Source: Alistipes timonensis JC136 (GTDB lineage: Bacteria > Bacteroidota > Bacteroidia > Bacteroidales > Rikenellaceae). Taken from it: DNA of 64,000 nucleotides. Positions 50,659 to 58,606 of the stretch are shown here, piece by piece. Location: contig NZ_FNRI01000002.1 in NCBI RefSeq assembly GCF_900107675.1, forward strand, positions 124,001-188,000, given 5' to 3'. The stretch's first letter is position 1; each line of letters begins with the position of its first letter. A model generated the notes under the pieces. The model saw nothing but the letters and a program-made list of their open reading frames with translations. It searched no databases and was not told the DNA's origin. Position numbers and translations under genes: made by a program.

Positions 50659-52382
50659 CGCATCCAGACGGAATGAATCAACACGTAGGTAAGCCGGGGC
50701 ACCGAATCTCCGCGTTCGATGTTCAGCCGTTCGAAAACGATCCGGCAGCGCTCGCTGCGGTAATCCAACAACTGCAACACCTGTTCCTCGGTCGGAGCGG
50801 CATCCTCGGCAGGCACGAATCCGCTCTTTTCCAACTGAGTCTCGAGCAGTTCCGCCCCCGGGATTACCGCCATCGGCACCTTTTCGCCCAGCCAAAGGCG
50901 CAGCGTATCGTTGTCGTAGCGGTAAATGTCGTCGTTCCAACTGTGCAGGTTCGTGTAATAGCGGGAATAGCCCGCGACAGCCTCGAACACGGCGTTTCCG
51001 GGCAGCATGACATTAATGTCCCGGTTAACGGTCGCAGCCGTTTCGTACACATACCCCCACCTCACGTAACTGCGCATCGCTTCGGGGAAAATCGCGGCCA
51101 GACCGTCGAGGTCCTTCTTCAGCCCGAACCGCGCGAAAGCCGCGCTGTCGCGGCGGATGTAGTCGAGCGACTCGTAGAGTTGCCGGTACTCCTCCCTGCG
51201 GACGGTGTCGGCCAGCGGAATCGGCGTCAGCAGCAGCCGTCCGTCTTTGCCGAGGCGTCCGAGCCGTTCCGCCACCCGCTCCGCACGCTGCAACTGCGAC
51301 TGCACGGCGACACGCTCCGGTTCGAAGCAGGGAACGTAGGCCAACAGGGCGAAACTCACCCATGCCGCAAGGCACACCCACAGGTAACGGCCCGCGCGCC
51401 GCGACAGGAACAGCAGCACGCAGAAGGTCATCAGGCCGCCGCACACCAAGAGATAGACGCGCGGTTCGGTCAGCCCGTATTCGTTCGTGCGGCGCAACAC
51501 GCCGATCCAGAACAGCACCAGCATCGGCAGCGACACGAGGCTGAACCGGTCGAAAAACCAGTTGTAAATCCGCTTTCCGAGCAACTGGTCCACCGCCTTC
51601 ACGGCCAGCGCCGTTATCGTGAACCCGAAAACCAGGTAGGCCACGCCGCCCTCGGGCAGCGACCACGTGAAGAGGATCTTGGCCATGTAGAGGTAGAGGA
51701 TCGCGGTGTAGATCAGCAGCGCCGGGGTCACGATGTAGTTCAGCAGCACCTCGAGGATGCGGTTGCCGCGCAGTTCGGCTCCCTGCCAGCGGTCGGCCAT
51801 CATCAGGAACAGCACCGGCACGACCAGCGTCTCGACGATGACGACGGCCCAAACCGCAACATGCTCGATCCATTTGCCCTCGAGGCCGAAGATATAGGTC
51901 GTCGAATAGAGTATCGCATAGAAGAGCCCCAGCGCGACGTTGGCGAACAGCAGAGCGAGCAGCCCCGACCGCAGCCAGACGAGCGCGCCGTTGACAAACC
52001 GGTCGTTGCGTACGGCCCGCAGGCTCAGCAACAGCAGCAGCGGCGCCAGGATGCCGAGCGATATCCGGTAAGACGCGCCTTCGATCCAGTCTCCGAGCCC
52101 GATCCAGAGCGTCAGCGGCACGATCGGCGCCCACACGACCCAGTAAACTTTCCGCCACGGACCACGGCCCGCCAGGTTGTTGACGGCAAGCGCCAGTGCG
52201 AAGAACAGCGGCACGAGAGCGAGTTTCTTAAACAGGTCACCCTCGCTCCAGTCGAGTTCGTAAGTCAGCAGGCACCAGACGCAGGCGTAGAGCGCAAGGA
52301 GCGTTTCGATCGGATACGACCGCGCGACCCGCACGGCCCCGTCGCGGAGCCATTGCAGGCAGTATTCGAGTTTGGCTTTCAT
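50655..52382 (-). CDS. DUF4153-type multi-pass membrane protein
   Basis: A 575-residue protein. About twelve hydrophobic segments fill residues 25-395 ('TLLALYACVWCLLTYEL', 'LVPLFFALALAVNNLAG', 'LLALLFANVALGLFYAIL', 'PMLVLFWIGVLRR'), followed by a soluble C-terminal domain of about 180 residues. The arrangement fits the Bacteroidota DUF4153 family, whose function is unknown. ATG 52382 is chosen because the open frame further upstream runs through the dispersed repeat at 52421-52524. It is coupled to the YgjP-like gene. Confidence 0.8.
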   Translation of the reverse strand: MKAKLEYCLQWLRDGAVRVARSYPIETLLALYACVWCLLTYELDWSEGDLFKKLALVPLFFALALAVNNLAGRGPWRKVYWVVWAPIVPLTLWIGLGDWIEGASYRISLGILAPLLLLLSLRAVRNDRFVNGALVWLRSGLLALLFANVALGLFYAILYSTTYIFGLEGKWIEHVAVWAVVIVETLVVPVLFLMMADRWQGAELRGNRILEVLLNYIVTPALLIYTAILYLYMAKILFTWSLPEGGVAYLVFGFTITALAVKAVDQLLGKRIYNWFFDRFSLVSLPMLVLFWIGVLRRTNEYGLTEPRVYLLVCGGLMTFCVLLFLSRRAGRYLWVCLAAWVSFALLAYVPCFEPERVAVQSQLQRAERVAERLGRLGKDGRLLLTPIPLADTVRREEYRQLYESLDYIRRDSAAFARFGLKKDLDGLAAIFPEAMRSYVRWGYVYETAATVNRDINVMLPGNAVFEAVAGYSRYYTNLHSWNDDIYRYDNDTLRLWLGEKVPMAVIPGAELLETQLEKSGFVPAEDAAPTEEQVLQLLDYRSERCRIVFERLNIERGDSVPRLTYVLIHSVWMR

Positions 52383-52420
52383 CGAATTATGATTTTGATT
52401 GTCGGCTTTGCATATTTGTT

Positions 52421-52524
52421 CGTCATGGCGAGACATCGTCAGATGCCGCAACCGTCTGCGGAGAGTGTCGTCACACCGCAACATCCGATCGGACTGCCGC
52501 ATCGCTGCGCTCCTCGCAATGACG
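52421..52524. repeat. MITE-like element with 12-bp terminal inverted repeats
   Basis: The 104-bp block begins CGTCATGGCGAG and ends CTCGCAATGACG, inverted repeats with one mismatch. The interior includes the sequence GAGGAGCGCAGCGATGCGGC (reverse strand), of the GTCATTGCGAG-GAGCGAAGC type dispersed in many bacterial genomes. It lies in the leader of the DUF4153 gene, between it and rlmB. No transposase is nearby. Confidence 0.65.
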
Positions 52525-52542
52525 GAACTCCGTTTCTTCCTT

Positions 52543-53280
52543 TCAGTTCTCCGGCCCGATACGCTGGCGCACGACCTCGAAGAGCATCACGGCCGCGGCG
52601 GCCGAGACGTTCAGCGACTCGATGTGCCCGATCAGCGGAATGGCCAGTTGTTCGTCGCAGAGTTTCAGCACCTCTTTCGAGATGCCCGTATCCTCGGCGC
52701 CCATCACCAGCACGGTCGGTTTGCGGAAATCGGCGTCGTAAAGCAGCTTGCGGCTCTTCTCCGTGGCGGCCACGACCTGAAAGCCCTCGGTCTGCAACTG
52801 TTTGAGCGTATTGCGGATCGAACCCACGCGGCACACGGGGATCACCGTGAGGGCCCCGGCCGACGAACGGATGGCCTCGGCATTCACGGGAGCGGAGTTC
52901 TTCAGCGGCGTGACGAGCCCGTGCGCCCCGGCACACTCGGCCGAACGGGCGATAGCCCCGAAATTACGCACGTCGGTCACACCGTCGAACAACACGATGA
53001 GCGGCGTCTCGTCCTCGGGGACCCGCTCCAAGATGTCCTCCAACCGGACATACTCGATGGCCGCGGTCTGCGCCACGACTCCCTGATGATTGCCGCGCGT
53101 CAGGCGGTTGAGCTTCTCGACCGGCACCTCCTGAAAATGCACCCGATGGCGGATGCAGAGGTCTTTGAGCTCCTGCATCAGCTGCCCCTCGGCGCCTTTG
53201 CGGATGTAGAGTTTTTCGATCTGCTTTCCGGCCTCGATCGCTTCGGCCACGGGACGAATCCCGAAAATGATATTATCCAT
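52543..53280 (-). CDS. rlmB: 23S rRNA (guanosine-2'-O-)-methyltransferase, RlmB/TrmH family
   Basis: A 245-residue SPOUT methyltransferase that uses S-adenosylmethionine to methylate a ribose in 23S rRNA. The N-terminal substrate-binding domain starts 'NIIFGIRPVAEAIEAG'. The knotted SPOUT domain has 'FDGVTDVRNFGAIARSAECAG' (motif 1, about 95-115), 'VLVMGAEDTGIS' (motif 2, about 192-203) and 'PLIGHIESLNVSAAAAVMLF' (motif 3, about 214-233). ATG 53280 gives a normal N-terminus and overlaps the ABC-F stop by 8 bp. Confidence 0.94.
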   Translation of the reverse strand: MDNIIFGIRPVAEAIEAGKQIEKLYIRKGAEGQLMQELKDLCIRHRVHFQEVPVEKLNRLTRGNHQGVVAQTAAIEYVRLEDILERVPEDETPLIVLFDGVTDVRNFGAIARSAECAGAHGLVTPLKNSAPVNAEAIRSSAGALTVIPVCRVGSIRNTLKQLQTEGFQVVAATEKSRKLLYDADFRKPTVLVMGAEDTGISKEVLKLCDEQLAIPLIGHIESLNVSAAAAVMLFEVVRQRIGPEN

Positions 53281-55219
53281 TGTATTGTTCTTCGATGAGT
53301 TCCAATTCATACGACGCCTTCTCCCACTCGTGCATCTGATGCTCGTAACGGTTTTTGAGTTCGTTGTAAGCCTTGTAGTCGGCCTCGTTGTATTCGGCCG
53401 CGGCGGCGAATTTCGCATCGTACTCCGCAATCTGCTTCTCGATCCCGGCCAATTCCGCCTCGATCGTCTCCACAGCCTTTTTCGCCTTGCGTGCCTGCTT
53501 CTCCTGTTCCTTCTTCTGTTCGTAAGAGAGCTTTCCCGACGCGCCCGACTCGGCCGCTTTCAGAGCCGTCTTGGCCGGAGCGTCGCGCCGCTCGACCTCC
53601 TGCAGCGACTCCAGTTTGCGCTTCTCGAGGAAATAGTAGATGCCGCCCAGATACTCCTTCACCCCGCCGTCGCGGAACTCGTAGACCTTCTGCACCATGC
53701 CGTCGAGAAATTCGCGGTCGTGCGACACCACGACTACCGTGCCGTCGTACTTCATGATGGCGTTTTTAAGAATATCCTTCGAACGCATGTCCATGTGGTT
53801 CGTCGGCTCGTCGAGCACCAGCAGGTTGCGGGGTTCGAGCATCATGCGGGCCATCGACAGACGCGCCCGCTCACCGCCCGACAGGACCTTCACCTTCTTG
53901 TCGATATCTTCGCCGCGGAACAGGAACGCCCCCAGAATGTCGCGCAGACGGGTGCGGATGTCGCCCACCGCCACACGGTCCAGCGTGTCGTAGACCGTAA
54001 ATTCGCCGTCCATCAGGTCGTCCTGATTCTGGGCATAGTAACCGATGTTGACGTTGGCCCCGAGGCGTATCGACCCCTCGGTGGGCGTCAGTTGGCCGAT
54101 CAGCATCCGCGCGAGGGTCGTCTTGCCCTCGCCGTTGCGGCCCACCAGCGCGATTTTGTCGCCTTTCTCGATCACGAAATTCGCGCCGCTGAAAACATGC
54201 TTCTCCCCGAACGACATCCCGGCTTCGTTGATCTCGGCCACGATCTGTCCCGACCGCGGCGCGGGCGGAAATTTGATGTTGAGCGTGGCGAGGTCCTCCT
54301 CCTCGATCTCGAGACGGTCCAGCCGTTCCAACTGTTTGATGCGCGACTGCACCTGATTCGACTTGGTGGGCTTGTAGCGGAACTTCTCGATGAACTCCTC
54401 GGTCTTCTCGATCATCCGCTGCTGGTTCTCGTAAGCCGCCACCTGCTGCGCCCGGCGCTCGGCGCGCAGGACGACGTATTTCGAATAGGAAACCCTGTAA
54501 TCGGTGATTTTACCCAGCGACAATTCGACCGTGCGGTTGGTGACATTGTCCAGAAAAGCCCGGTCGTGGGAAATCAGCAGCACCGCACCGTTGTAATTCT
54601 TCAGGTAATCCTCCAACCACTGAATCGACTCGATGTCGAGATGGTTCGTGGGCTCGTCCAAAAGGAAGATCGAAGGACGCCGCAGCAACAGCTTCGCCAA
54701 CTCGATACGCATGCGCCAGCCGCCCGAAAACTCGCTCGTGGCGCGTCCGAAATCCGAACGCTTGAACCCGAGGCCCAGCAGGGTCTTTTCGATGTCCGCA
54801 TCGCGGGTCTCGCCGCCGAGGATGTGGTAGTGATCCTGCGCGTCGTTCAGGCGGTGCAGGAGTTGTTCGTATTCGGGGCTTTCGTAATCGGTGCGCTCGG
54901 CGATCTCGCGCGTCAGGGCCTCGATCTCGGCCTCCAGCCGCAGTACCTCTTCGAAGGCTTTGGCGGTCTCCTCCACGAGTGTCGTGGTGTCGGCCACGCG
55001 CATCGTCTGCGGCAGGTAACCGATCGTGCAGTCGCCGTTGAGCGTCACGGCGCCCGTCGTGGGCTGCTGTTCTCCCGTGATGATGCGCAGGAGCGTGGTC
55101 TTGCCCGCTCCGTTCTTACCCACGAGACCGATACGGTCCTTGGGGTTGATCAGGAACGAAATATTATCGAAGAGGGTCCAGCCCCCATAGCTGACAGTGA
55201 GGTTATCTAATGAAATCAT
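53273..55219 (-). CDS. ABC-F family ATPase (ribosome-associated, Uup/EttA type)
   Basis: A 648-residue protein with two ATP-binding cassettes and no membrane domain. Cassette 1: Walker A 'GLVGKNGAGKTTLL' (about 33-46), signature 'EFSGGWRMRIELAK', Walker B 'SIFLLDEPTNHLD'. Interdomain linker rich in charged residues (about 235-315, 'QSRIKQLERLDRL'). Cassette 2: 'ALVGRNGEGKTTLAR' (about 348), 'LSGGERARLSMARM', 'LLVLDEPTNHMD'. A C-terminal coiled-coil arm follows (about 545-640). ABC-F proteins act on translating ribosomes; the C-terminal coiled coil favours the Uup-like group. A role in drug resistance is not indicated. Confidence 0.93.
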   Translation of the reverse strand: MISLDNLTVSYGGWTLFDNISFLINPKDRIGLVGKNGAGKTTLLRIITGEQQPTTGAVTLNGDCTIGYLPQTMRVADTTTLVEETAKAFEEVLRLEAEIEALTREIAERTDYESPEYEQLLHRLNDAQDHYHILGGETRDADIEKTLLGLGFKRSDFGRATSEFSGGWRMRIELAKLLLRRPSIFLLDEPTNHLDIESIQWLEDYLKNYNGAVLLISHDRAFLDNVTNRTVELSLGKITDYRVSYSKYVVLRAERRAQQVAAYENQQRMIEKTEEFIEKFRYKPTKSNQVQSRIKQLERLDRLEIEEEDLATLNIKFPPAPRSGQIVAEINEAGMSFGEKHVFSGANFVIEKGDKIALVGRNGEGKTTLARMLIGQLTPTEGSIRLGANVNIGYYAQNQDDLMDGEFTVYDTLDRVAVGDIRTRLRDILGAFLFRGEDIDKKVKVLSGGERARLSMARMMLEPRNLLVLDEPTNHMDMRSKDILKNAIMKYDGTVVVVSHDREFLDGMVQKVYEFRDGGVKEYLGGIYYFLEKRKLESLQEVERRDAPAKTALKAAESGASGKLSYEQKKEQEKQARKAKKAVETIEAELAGIEKQIAEYDAKFAAAAEYNEADYKAYNELKNRYEHQMHEWEKASYELELIEEQYNG

Positions 55220-55238
55220 GGTACGTCTAAAAACACCG

Positions 55239-55246
55239 CAAAGTTA
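55239..55246 (-). promoter_or_regulatory. -7 promoter element of the ABC-F/rlmB transcript
   Basis: Reads TAACTTTG on the minus strand, 20 bp ahead of the ABC-F start. Its -33 region coincides with the -7 element of the divergent HD gene. Confidence 0.65.
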
Positions 55247-55267
55247 GCGATTTAATCCGACATATCG

Positions 55268-55275
55268 TATCTTTG
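55268..55275 (+). promoter_or_regulatory. -7 promoter element of the HD-hydrolase gene
   Basis: TATCTTTG 24 bp ahead of ATG 55299. It overlaps the region where the -33 box of the divergent ABC-F promoter should lie. Confidence 0.7.
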
Positions 55276-55298
55276 GAGGTCGAAACAGAATCCCGGAT

Positions 55299-55859
55299 AT
55301 GGAAAAGTTGGAACGATACCTGCAATTCATGCGCGAAGCCGAGCGGCTGAAAAACGTCCTGCGCTCGGCCCACACTTCGACCGGACGCCGCGAGAGCACC
55401 GCCGAGCATACATGGCGGCTGGCCCTGCTGGCCCTGGTCCTTGCGGACGAGAAGCCCGAACTCGACCTGCAGCGGGTCCTCGCGATGTGCCTTGTCCACG
55501 ATCTCGGGGAGGCTTACGAAGGGGACATTCCGGCTGTCGAGCAGTCCGATCCCGCCGTCAAAGCCGCGGCGGAACGTTCGGCCATGGAGCGGCTCACACC
55601 CCTGCTGCCCGATGAAGCCGCAGCGCGCATCCGGACGCTCTGGGAGGAGTACGAAGCCTGTGTCACACCCGAGGCCCGCTGGGTCAAAGCGCTCGACAAG
55701 GCCGAGACCATCCTCCAGCACAATCAGGGCGCCAACCCCGCCGGATTCGATTACGGTTTCAACCTGACCTACGGAGCCGCATGGTTCCGCGACGACGCCC
55801 TCCTGCGCGAACTGCGCAGCCTGCTCGACGCGGAAACGGCCAAACGCGTCAGGCGTTGA
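55299..55859 (+). CDS. HD-domain phosphohydrolase (YfbR-like 5'-nucleotidase type)
   Basis: A 186-residue HD-superfamily protein. Metal ligands: His in 'RESTAEHTWRLALLAL' (about 30-45), the His-Asp pair in 'CLVHDLGEAYEGDIPA' (about 65-80) and a late Asp in 'WVKALDKAETILQHN' (about 128-142). This order resembles YfbR/HDDC2-type nucleoside-monophosphate phosphatases. Substrate is not certain. Its 3' end overlaps rpe by 11 bp on the opposite strand. Confidence 0.85.
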   Translation: MEKLERYLQFMREAERLKNVLRSAHTSTGRRESTAEHTWRLALLALVLADEKPELDLQRVLAMCLVHDLGEAYEGDIPAVEQSDPAVKAAAERSAMERLTPLLPDEAAARIRTLWEEYEACVTPEARWVKALDKAETILQHNQGANPAGFDYGFNLTYGAAWFRDDALLRELRSLLDAETAKRVRR

Positions 55860-56499
55860 GCATTTTCACAATCTCTGCCTGCGGGTCCGCCGCACCGAAT
55901 ACGGCGTTGCCGGCCACGAGCACGTCGGCACCCGCCCCGTAAACCGCACCGGCATTGTGCGACGAGAGGCCGCCGTCGACCTCGATGATCATCCCGAGCC
56001 CCATCTCCCGCGCCATGGCGCGCAGTTGTGCGACCTTCTCCAGCGATCCCGGAATGAACGACTGCCCTCCGAAACCGGGTTCGACGCTCATCACCAGCAC
56101 CAGGTCCACCTGCGGCAACACGCCGCGCAGCGCTTCGACCGGCGTCGCCGGTTTGATCGAGATACCGGCCTTGGCCCCGGCTTCGCGGATCAGGCCGATG
56201 CAGGCCGCGGGGTCGTCGGACGCCTCGTAATGAAAAGTCACCAGGTCGGCGCCCGCCTCGACGAATCGCTTCACATACTTTTCCGGATTGACGATCATCA
56301 GGTGCACGTCGAGGAACTTCGGCGTCGCCTTGCGGATGGCTTTCAGCACGGGAAACCCGAATGAGATATTGGGGACGAAAACGCCGTCCATCACGTCGAT
56401 ATGAACCCATTCGGCCGCACTTGCGTCGACCATCCGGGTGTCGCGCTCCAAGTGTCCGAAATCGGCCGAGAGCATCGAGGGAGCTACTATTCTGTTCAT
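55849..56499 (-). CDS. rpe: Ribulose-phosphate 3-epimerase
   Basis: A 216-residue TIM-barrel enzyme interconverting ribulose-5-phosphate and xylulose-5-phosphate in the pentose phosphate pathway. Signature blocks: 'IVAPSMLSADFGHL', 'HIDVMDGVFVPNISFG' (metal His, catalytic Asp), 'LDVHLMIVNPEKYV', 'VLVMSVEPGFGGQSFIP' and 'IEVDGGLSSHNAG'. The start at 56499 is chosen over 56520, because the nearest promoter would begin transcription at about 56515. It has two tandem promoters (56524-56677). Confidence 0.96.
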   Translation of the reverse strand: MNRIVAPSMLSADFGHLERDTRMVDASAAEWVHIDVMDGVFVPNISFGFPVLKAIRKATPKFLDVHLMIVNPEKYVKRFVEAGADLVTFHYEASDDPAACIGLIREAGAKAGISIKPATPVEALRGVLPQVDLVLVMSVEPGFGGQSFIPGSLEKVAQLRAMAREMGLGMIIEVDGGLSSHNAGAVYGAGADVLVAGNAVFGAADPQAEIVKMLNA

Positions 56500-56523
56500 G
56501 GTGCAGTTCTTAATTTCCATTTA

Positions 56524-56677
56524 CAAAGATACAAAAAAGCCGACCGGGAGCAAAACCGATATTGCAGGCGGTCCGGCAAAACGTCCCGACTGATAAAAGT
56601 GTCGTTACGACACCAAAGATACAAAAAAGCCGGATGGGTGCAAAACCGAATCGCAGGCGGTCCGGCAAAACGTCCCG
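56524..56677 (-). promoter_or_regulatory. Tandem-duplicated promoter (two 64-65-bp copies) ahead of rpe
   Basis: Copy 1 at 56524-56588 and copy 2 at 56614-56677 are direct repeats with a 25-bp spacer. Each, on the minus strand, contains TTTTG, a 19-bp spacer and TATCTTTG, the ideal promoter (-7 elements at 56531-56524 and 56621-56614). They also share the upstream block CGGGACGTTTTGCCGGACCG. Differences lie mainly in the spacer. rpe thus has two complete promoters. Confidence 0.85.
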
Positions 56678-56690
56678 CCCCGGCATCCCG

Positions 56691-57890
56691 TCAGCGTTTT
56701 CCGCGGCTCAGAGCGCCGACCTTCCGACGGATCGCCACGCCGTCGAGCAGCGAAAGCAGCAGTGCAAGTCCGGTGCCGCACAGCAGCGTAACACCCATGC
56801 CCGCCGGCTGGTATCCCTCCTGCAACGCCGTCAGCGACGGCAGATAGGCAAGGCGTAACAGCCACACCGCCAGCAAGGCGGCAGCCAGCACCCCGAAATT
56901 CAGCCCGAACGTCAGCAGTCGGTAGGGACGCGCCACACGCGCCGGGGCGTAGCCCAGCAACAGCAGGTTTTCGAGTTTGTCGCTGTTTTTCTGCAGCAGC
57001 AGGAAGATGCTCAGCAGCAGGATGTAGAACGACATCCCGCTGAACGCCAGCCCCACCCCGGCCACACCGCTTGCGGCCAACTGCAGGAACCGGGTCGCCT
57101 TGCCGTCGTCGCGGCGGTCGCCCTCGGCCTCGTACCCCTTGCGGGCGAGGTACTCCGAGACCGCGGCATCGACCGGACGGTCGGTCTCGACGATAACCCG
57201 CGCCGGATGTCTTTCACCGGTCCGGGTCCCGAACCGCTCGTTCGACCAACGGATGAACGCATCGGGAACAAGGATGGTGTTCAGACGGTTCGACAACCCG
57301 ACGATACGCCCCCGGAACTGCTCCGAGCGGCCGTTCCCGGCGATGTCGATGCCGAGGCTCACCCGGCGGAAAATGCCCTCCGAAATCTGCGGCAACCCCT
57401 GCGAGGGGGCGAAACCGTAGTTATAGAGGTTCACGTAGTTGCGCGGGATGATGATGGGAATGTCGCGGCTGCCGGGCTCGTAGTTCCATTCGGCGGCTTC
57501 GACATCGAGAAACCGGTCGGGAACCGACTCGAAAAAGAGGTAGGTCGAGAGGTTGACGCCGCCCATGCCGACCGACCCCGTTATCCGGTAATCGGCAGGA
57601 GTCAGCGCCCCGACTTCGCGCACGAACGGCTGGGCCCGGAGGTCGTCCAGCTCCCCGGGGGTGAAATCGCTGCTGCCCAGCCCGAGGGTGTTGAGCGCAT
57701 TGACGCGCTTCGAAAGTACGAGGTAGTCGCCGCGCAGGAACGAATCGGGGCGGTCCACGATCGGCCGGATGTCGCGGTAGGCCTGCAAGGCCCCCAGCAC
57801 GACGGTCATCCCCACCAGCCCGGCAAGGGAGAACCCGACCAGCTGGGCCATGCTCAGATGGCAGCGCAGCAGTTTCCAGAGCAGTCTCAT
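56691..57890 (-). CDS. FtsX/LolC-like ABC transporter permease
   Basis: A 399-residue membrane protein: one N-terminal helix (about 16-40, 'LVGFSLAGLVGMTVVLGAL'), a soluble periplasmic domain (about 42-265, no motif recognised), then three C-terminal helices ('FSGMSFYILLLSIFLLLQK', 'LLTFGLNFGVLAAALLAVWLL', 'GMGVTLLCGTGLALLLSLL'). This is the FtsX/MacB permease topology. The ATG at 57890 overlaps the stop of the ATPase gene (ATGA). Such pairs usually move lipoproteins or substrates from the inner membrane; the cargo is unknown here. Confidence 0.82.
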   Translation of the reverse strand: MRLLWKLLRCHLSMAQLVGFSLAGLVGMTVVLGALQAYRDIRPIVDRPDSFLRGDYLVLSKRVNALNTLGLGSSDFTPGELDDLRAQPFVREVGALTPADYRITGSVGMGGVNLSTYLFFESVPDRFLDVEAAEWNYEPGSRDIPIIIPRNYVNLYNYGFAPSQGLPQISEGIFRRVSLGIDIAGNGRSEQFRGRIVGLSNRLNTILVPDAFIRWSNERFGTRTGERHPARVIVETDRPVDAAVSEYLARKGYEAEGDRRDDGKATRFLQLAASGVAGVGLAFSGMSFYILLLSIFLLLQKNSDKLENLLLLGYAPARVARPYRLLTFGLNFGVLAAALLAVWLLRLAYLPSLTALQEGYQPAGMGVTLLCGTGLALLLSLLDGVAIRRKVGALSRGKR

Positions 57891-58540
57891 AGCGTCAGGA
57901 TTTTGTGGTACGGCAGTTCGAGCCGGCTGCCGACCGAGGTCACGACGATGCCCGCACCCTGCGCCTGCGCCTCCTCCGACAAGAGGCCGGCGAGCACCTC
58001 CCCGTTCGCGGCGTCGAGGTGGCTCACGGGTTCGTCCAGCAGGATGAAATCGAACGGCTGGCACAGGCAGCGCACGAACGCGACGCGCTGCTGCTGCCCG
58101 AACGAGAGTTTTCCGACCGGAGTATCCCGCTTTCCGGCAATCCCGGCGGCTTCCAGCAGGCGTTCGATCTGCCCGGGCGTTTTGAACGCGGTCAGGCCGT
58201 TCTTCAGGGCGAAGTTCTCGGCCACGGTCAGCTCCCCGAACAGCCGGAGGTCCTGGAACAGCAGGCTCAGCGACCGGCGCCGCACATCGCCCCACCGGGC
58301 TGCGGAAAAGGTGCGGCAATCCTCGCCGCCGAGCAGGATGCTGCCCGCATAATCGTTTCGGAAGCCGTACAGGTAACTGCACAGCGAGGATTTCCCGGTC
58401 CCCGAAGCGGCTTCGACCAGATAATACTCCCCCTTGCGAAACGTCACGTCGCACCCCCACACGTCCGACGTTCCGGAAACCGGGTCGTCGGCAAACGCAT
58501 CGGGCACCACATGCCGTAAAGTTATCGACTCCATAGACAT
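57887..58540 (-). CDS. ABC transporter ATP-binding protein (LolD/MacB type)
   Basis: A 217-residue ATPase partner of the FtsX-like permease. Walker A reads 'EAASGTGKSSLCSYL' (about 44-58), with Ala where Gly is usual at the first position. The signature motif is 'LSFGQQQRVAFVRCL' (about 144-158), with LSFGQ instead of LSGGQ. Walker B 'FDFILLDEPVSHLDAA' (about 164-179) is normal. The LolD/MacB-like size and the FtsX-like partner suggest mechanotransmission rather than bulk transport (inference). Confidence 0.85.
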   Translation of the reverse strand: MSMESITLRHVVPDAFADDPVSGTSDVWGCDVTFRKGEYYLVEAASGTGKSSLCSYLYGFRNDYAGSILLGGEDCRTFSAARWGDVRRRSLSLLFQDLRLFGELTVAENFALKNGLTAFKTPGQIERLLEAAGIAGKRDTPVGKLSFGQQQRVAFVRCLCQPFDFILLDEPVSHLDAANGEVLAGLLSEEAQAQGAGIVVTSVGSRLELPYHKILTL

Positions 58541-58548
58541 CGTGTTTC

Positions 58549-58580
58549 AAAAAAGCGGCCGTTCGAATCCCGACGGCCGC
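58549..58580 (-). terminator. Terminator of the DUF4836 gene
   Basis: On the minus strand GCGGCCGT (58580-58573) pairs with ACGGCCGC (58562-58555), followed by six T. It separates the DUF4836 lipoprotein gene from the ABC pair. Confidence 0.8.
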
Positions 58581-58606
58581 TGCTCGGTGTCGCCACCGCT
58601 GTTCGG

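Noticed and set aside
56691..58550. A single long permease gene including the ATPase region
   Set aside because: The first 220 codons are a shadow of the ATPase gene in another frame; the ATGA overlap at 57887-57890 marks the true permease start.
58555..58580. TTCGAATCC resembling a tRNA T-loop
   Set aside because: The flanking bases do not form the 5-bp T-stem, and no acceptor, D or anticodon arm is found; the sequence is the loop of a terminator hairpin.
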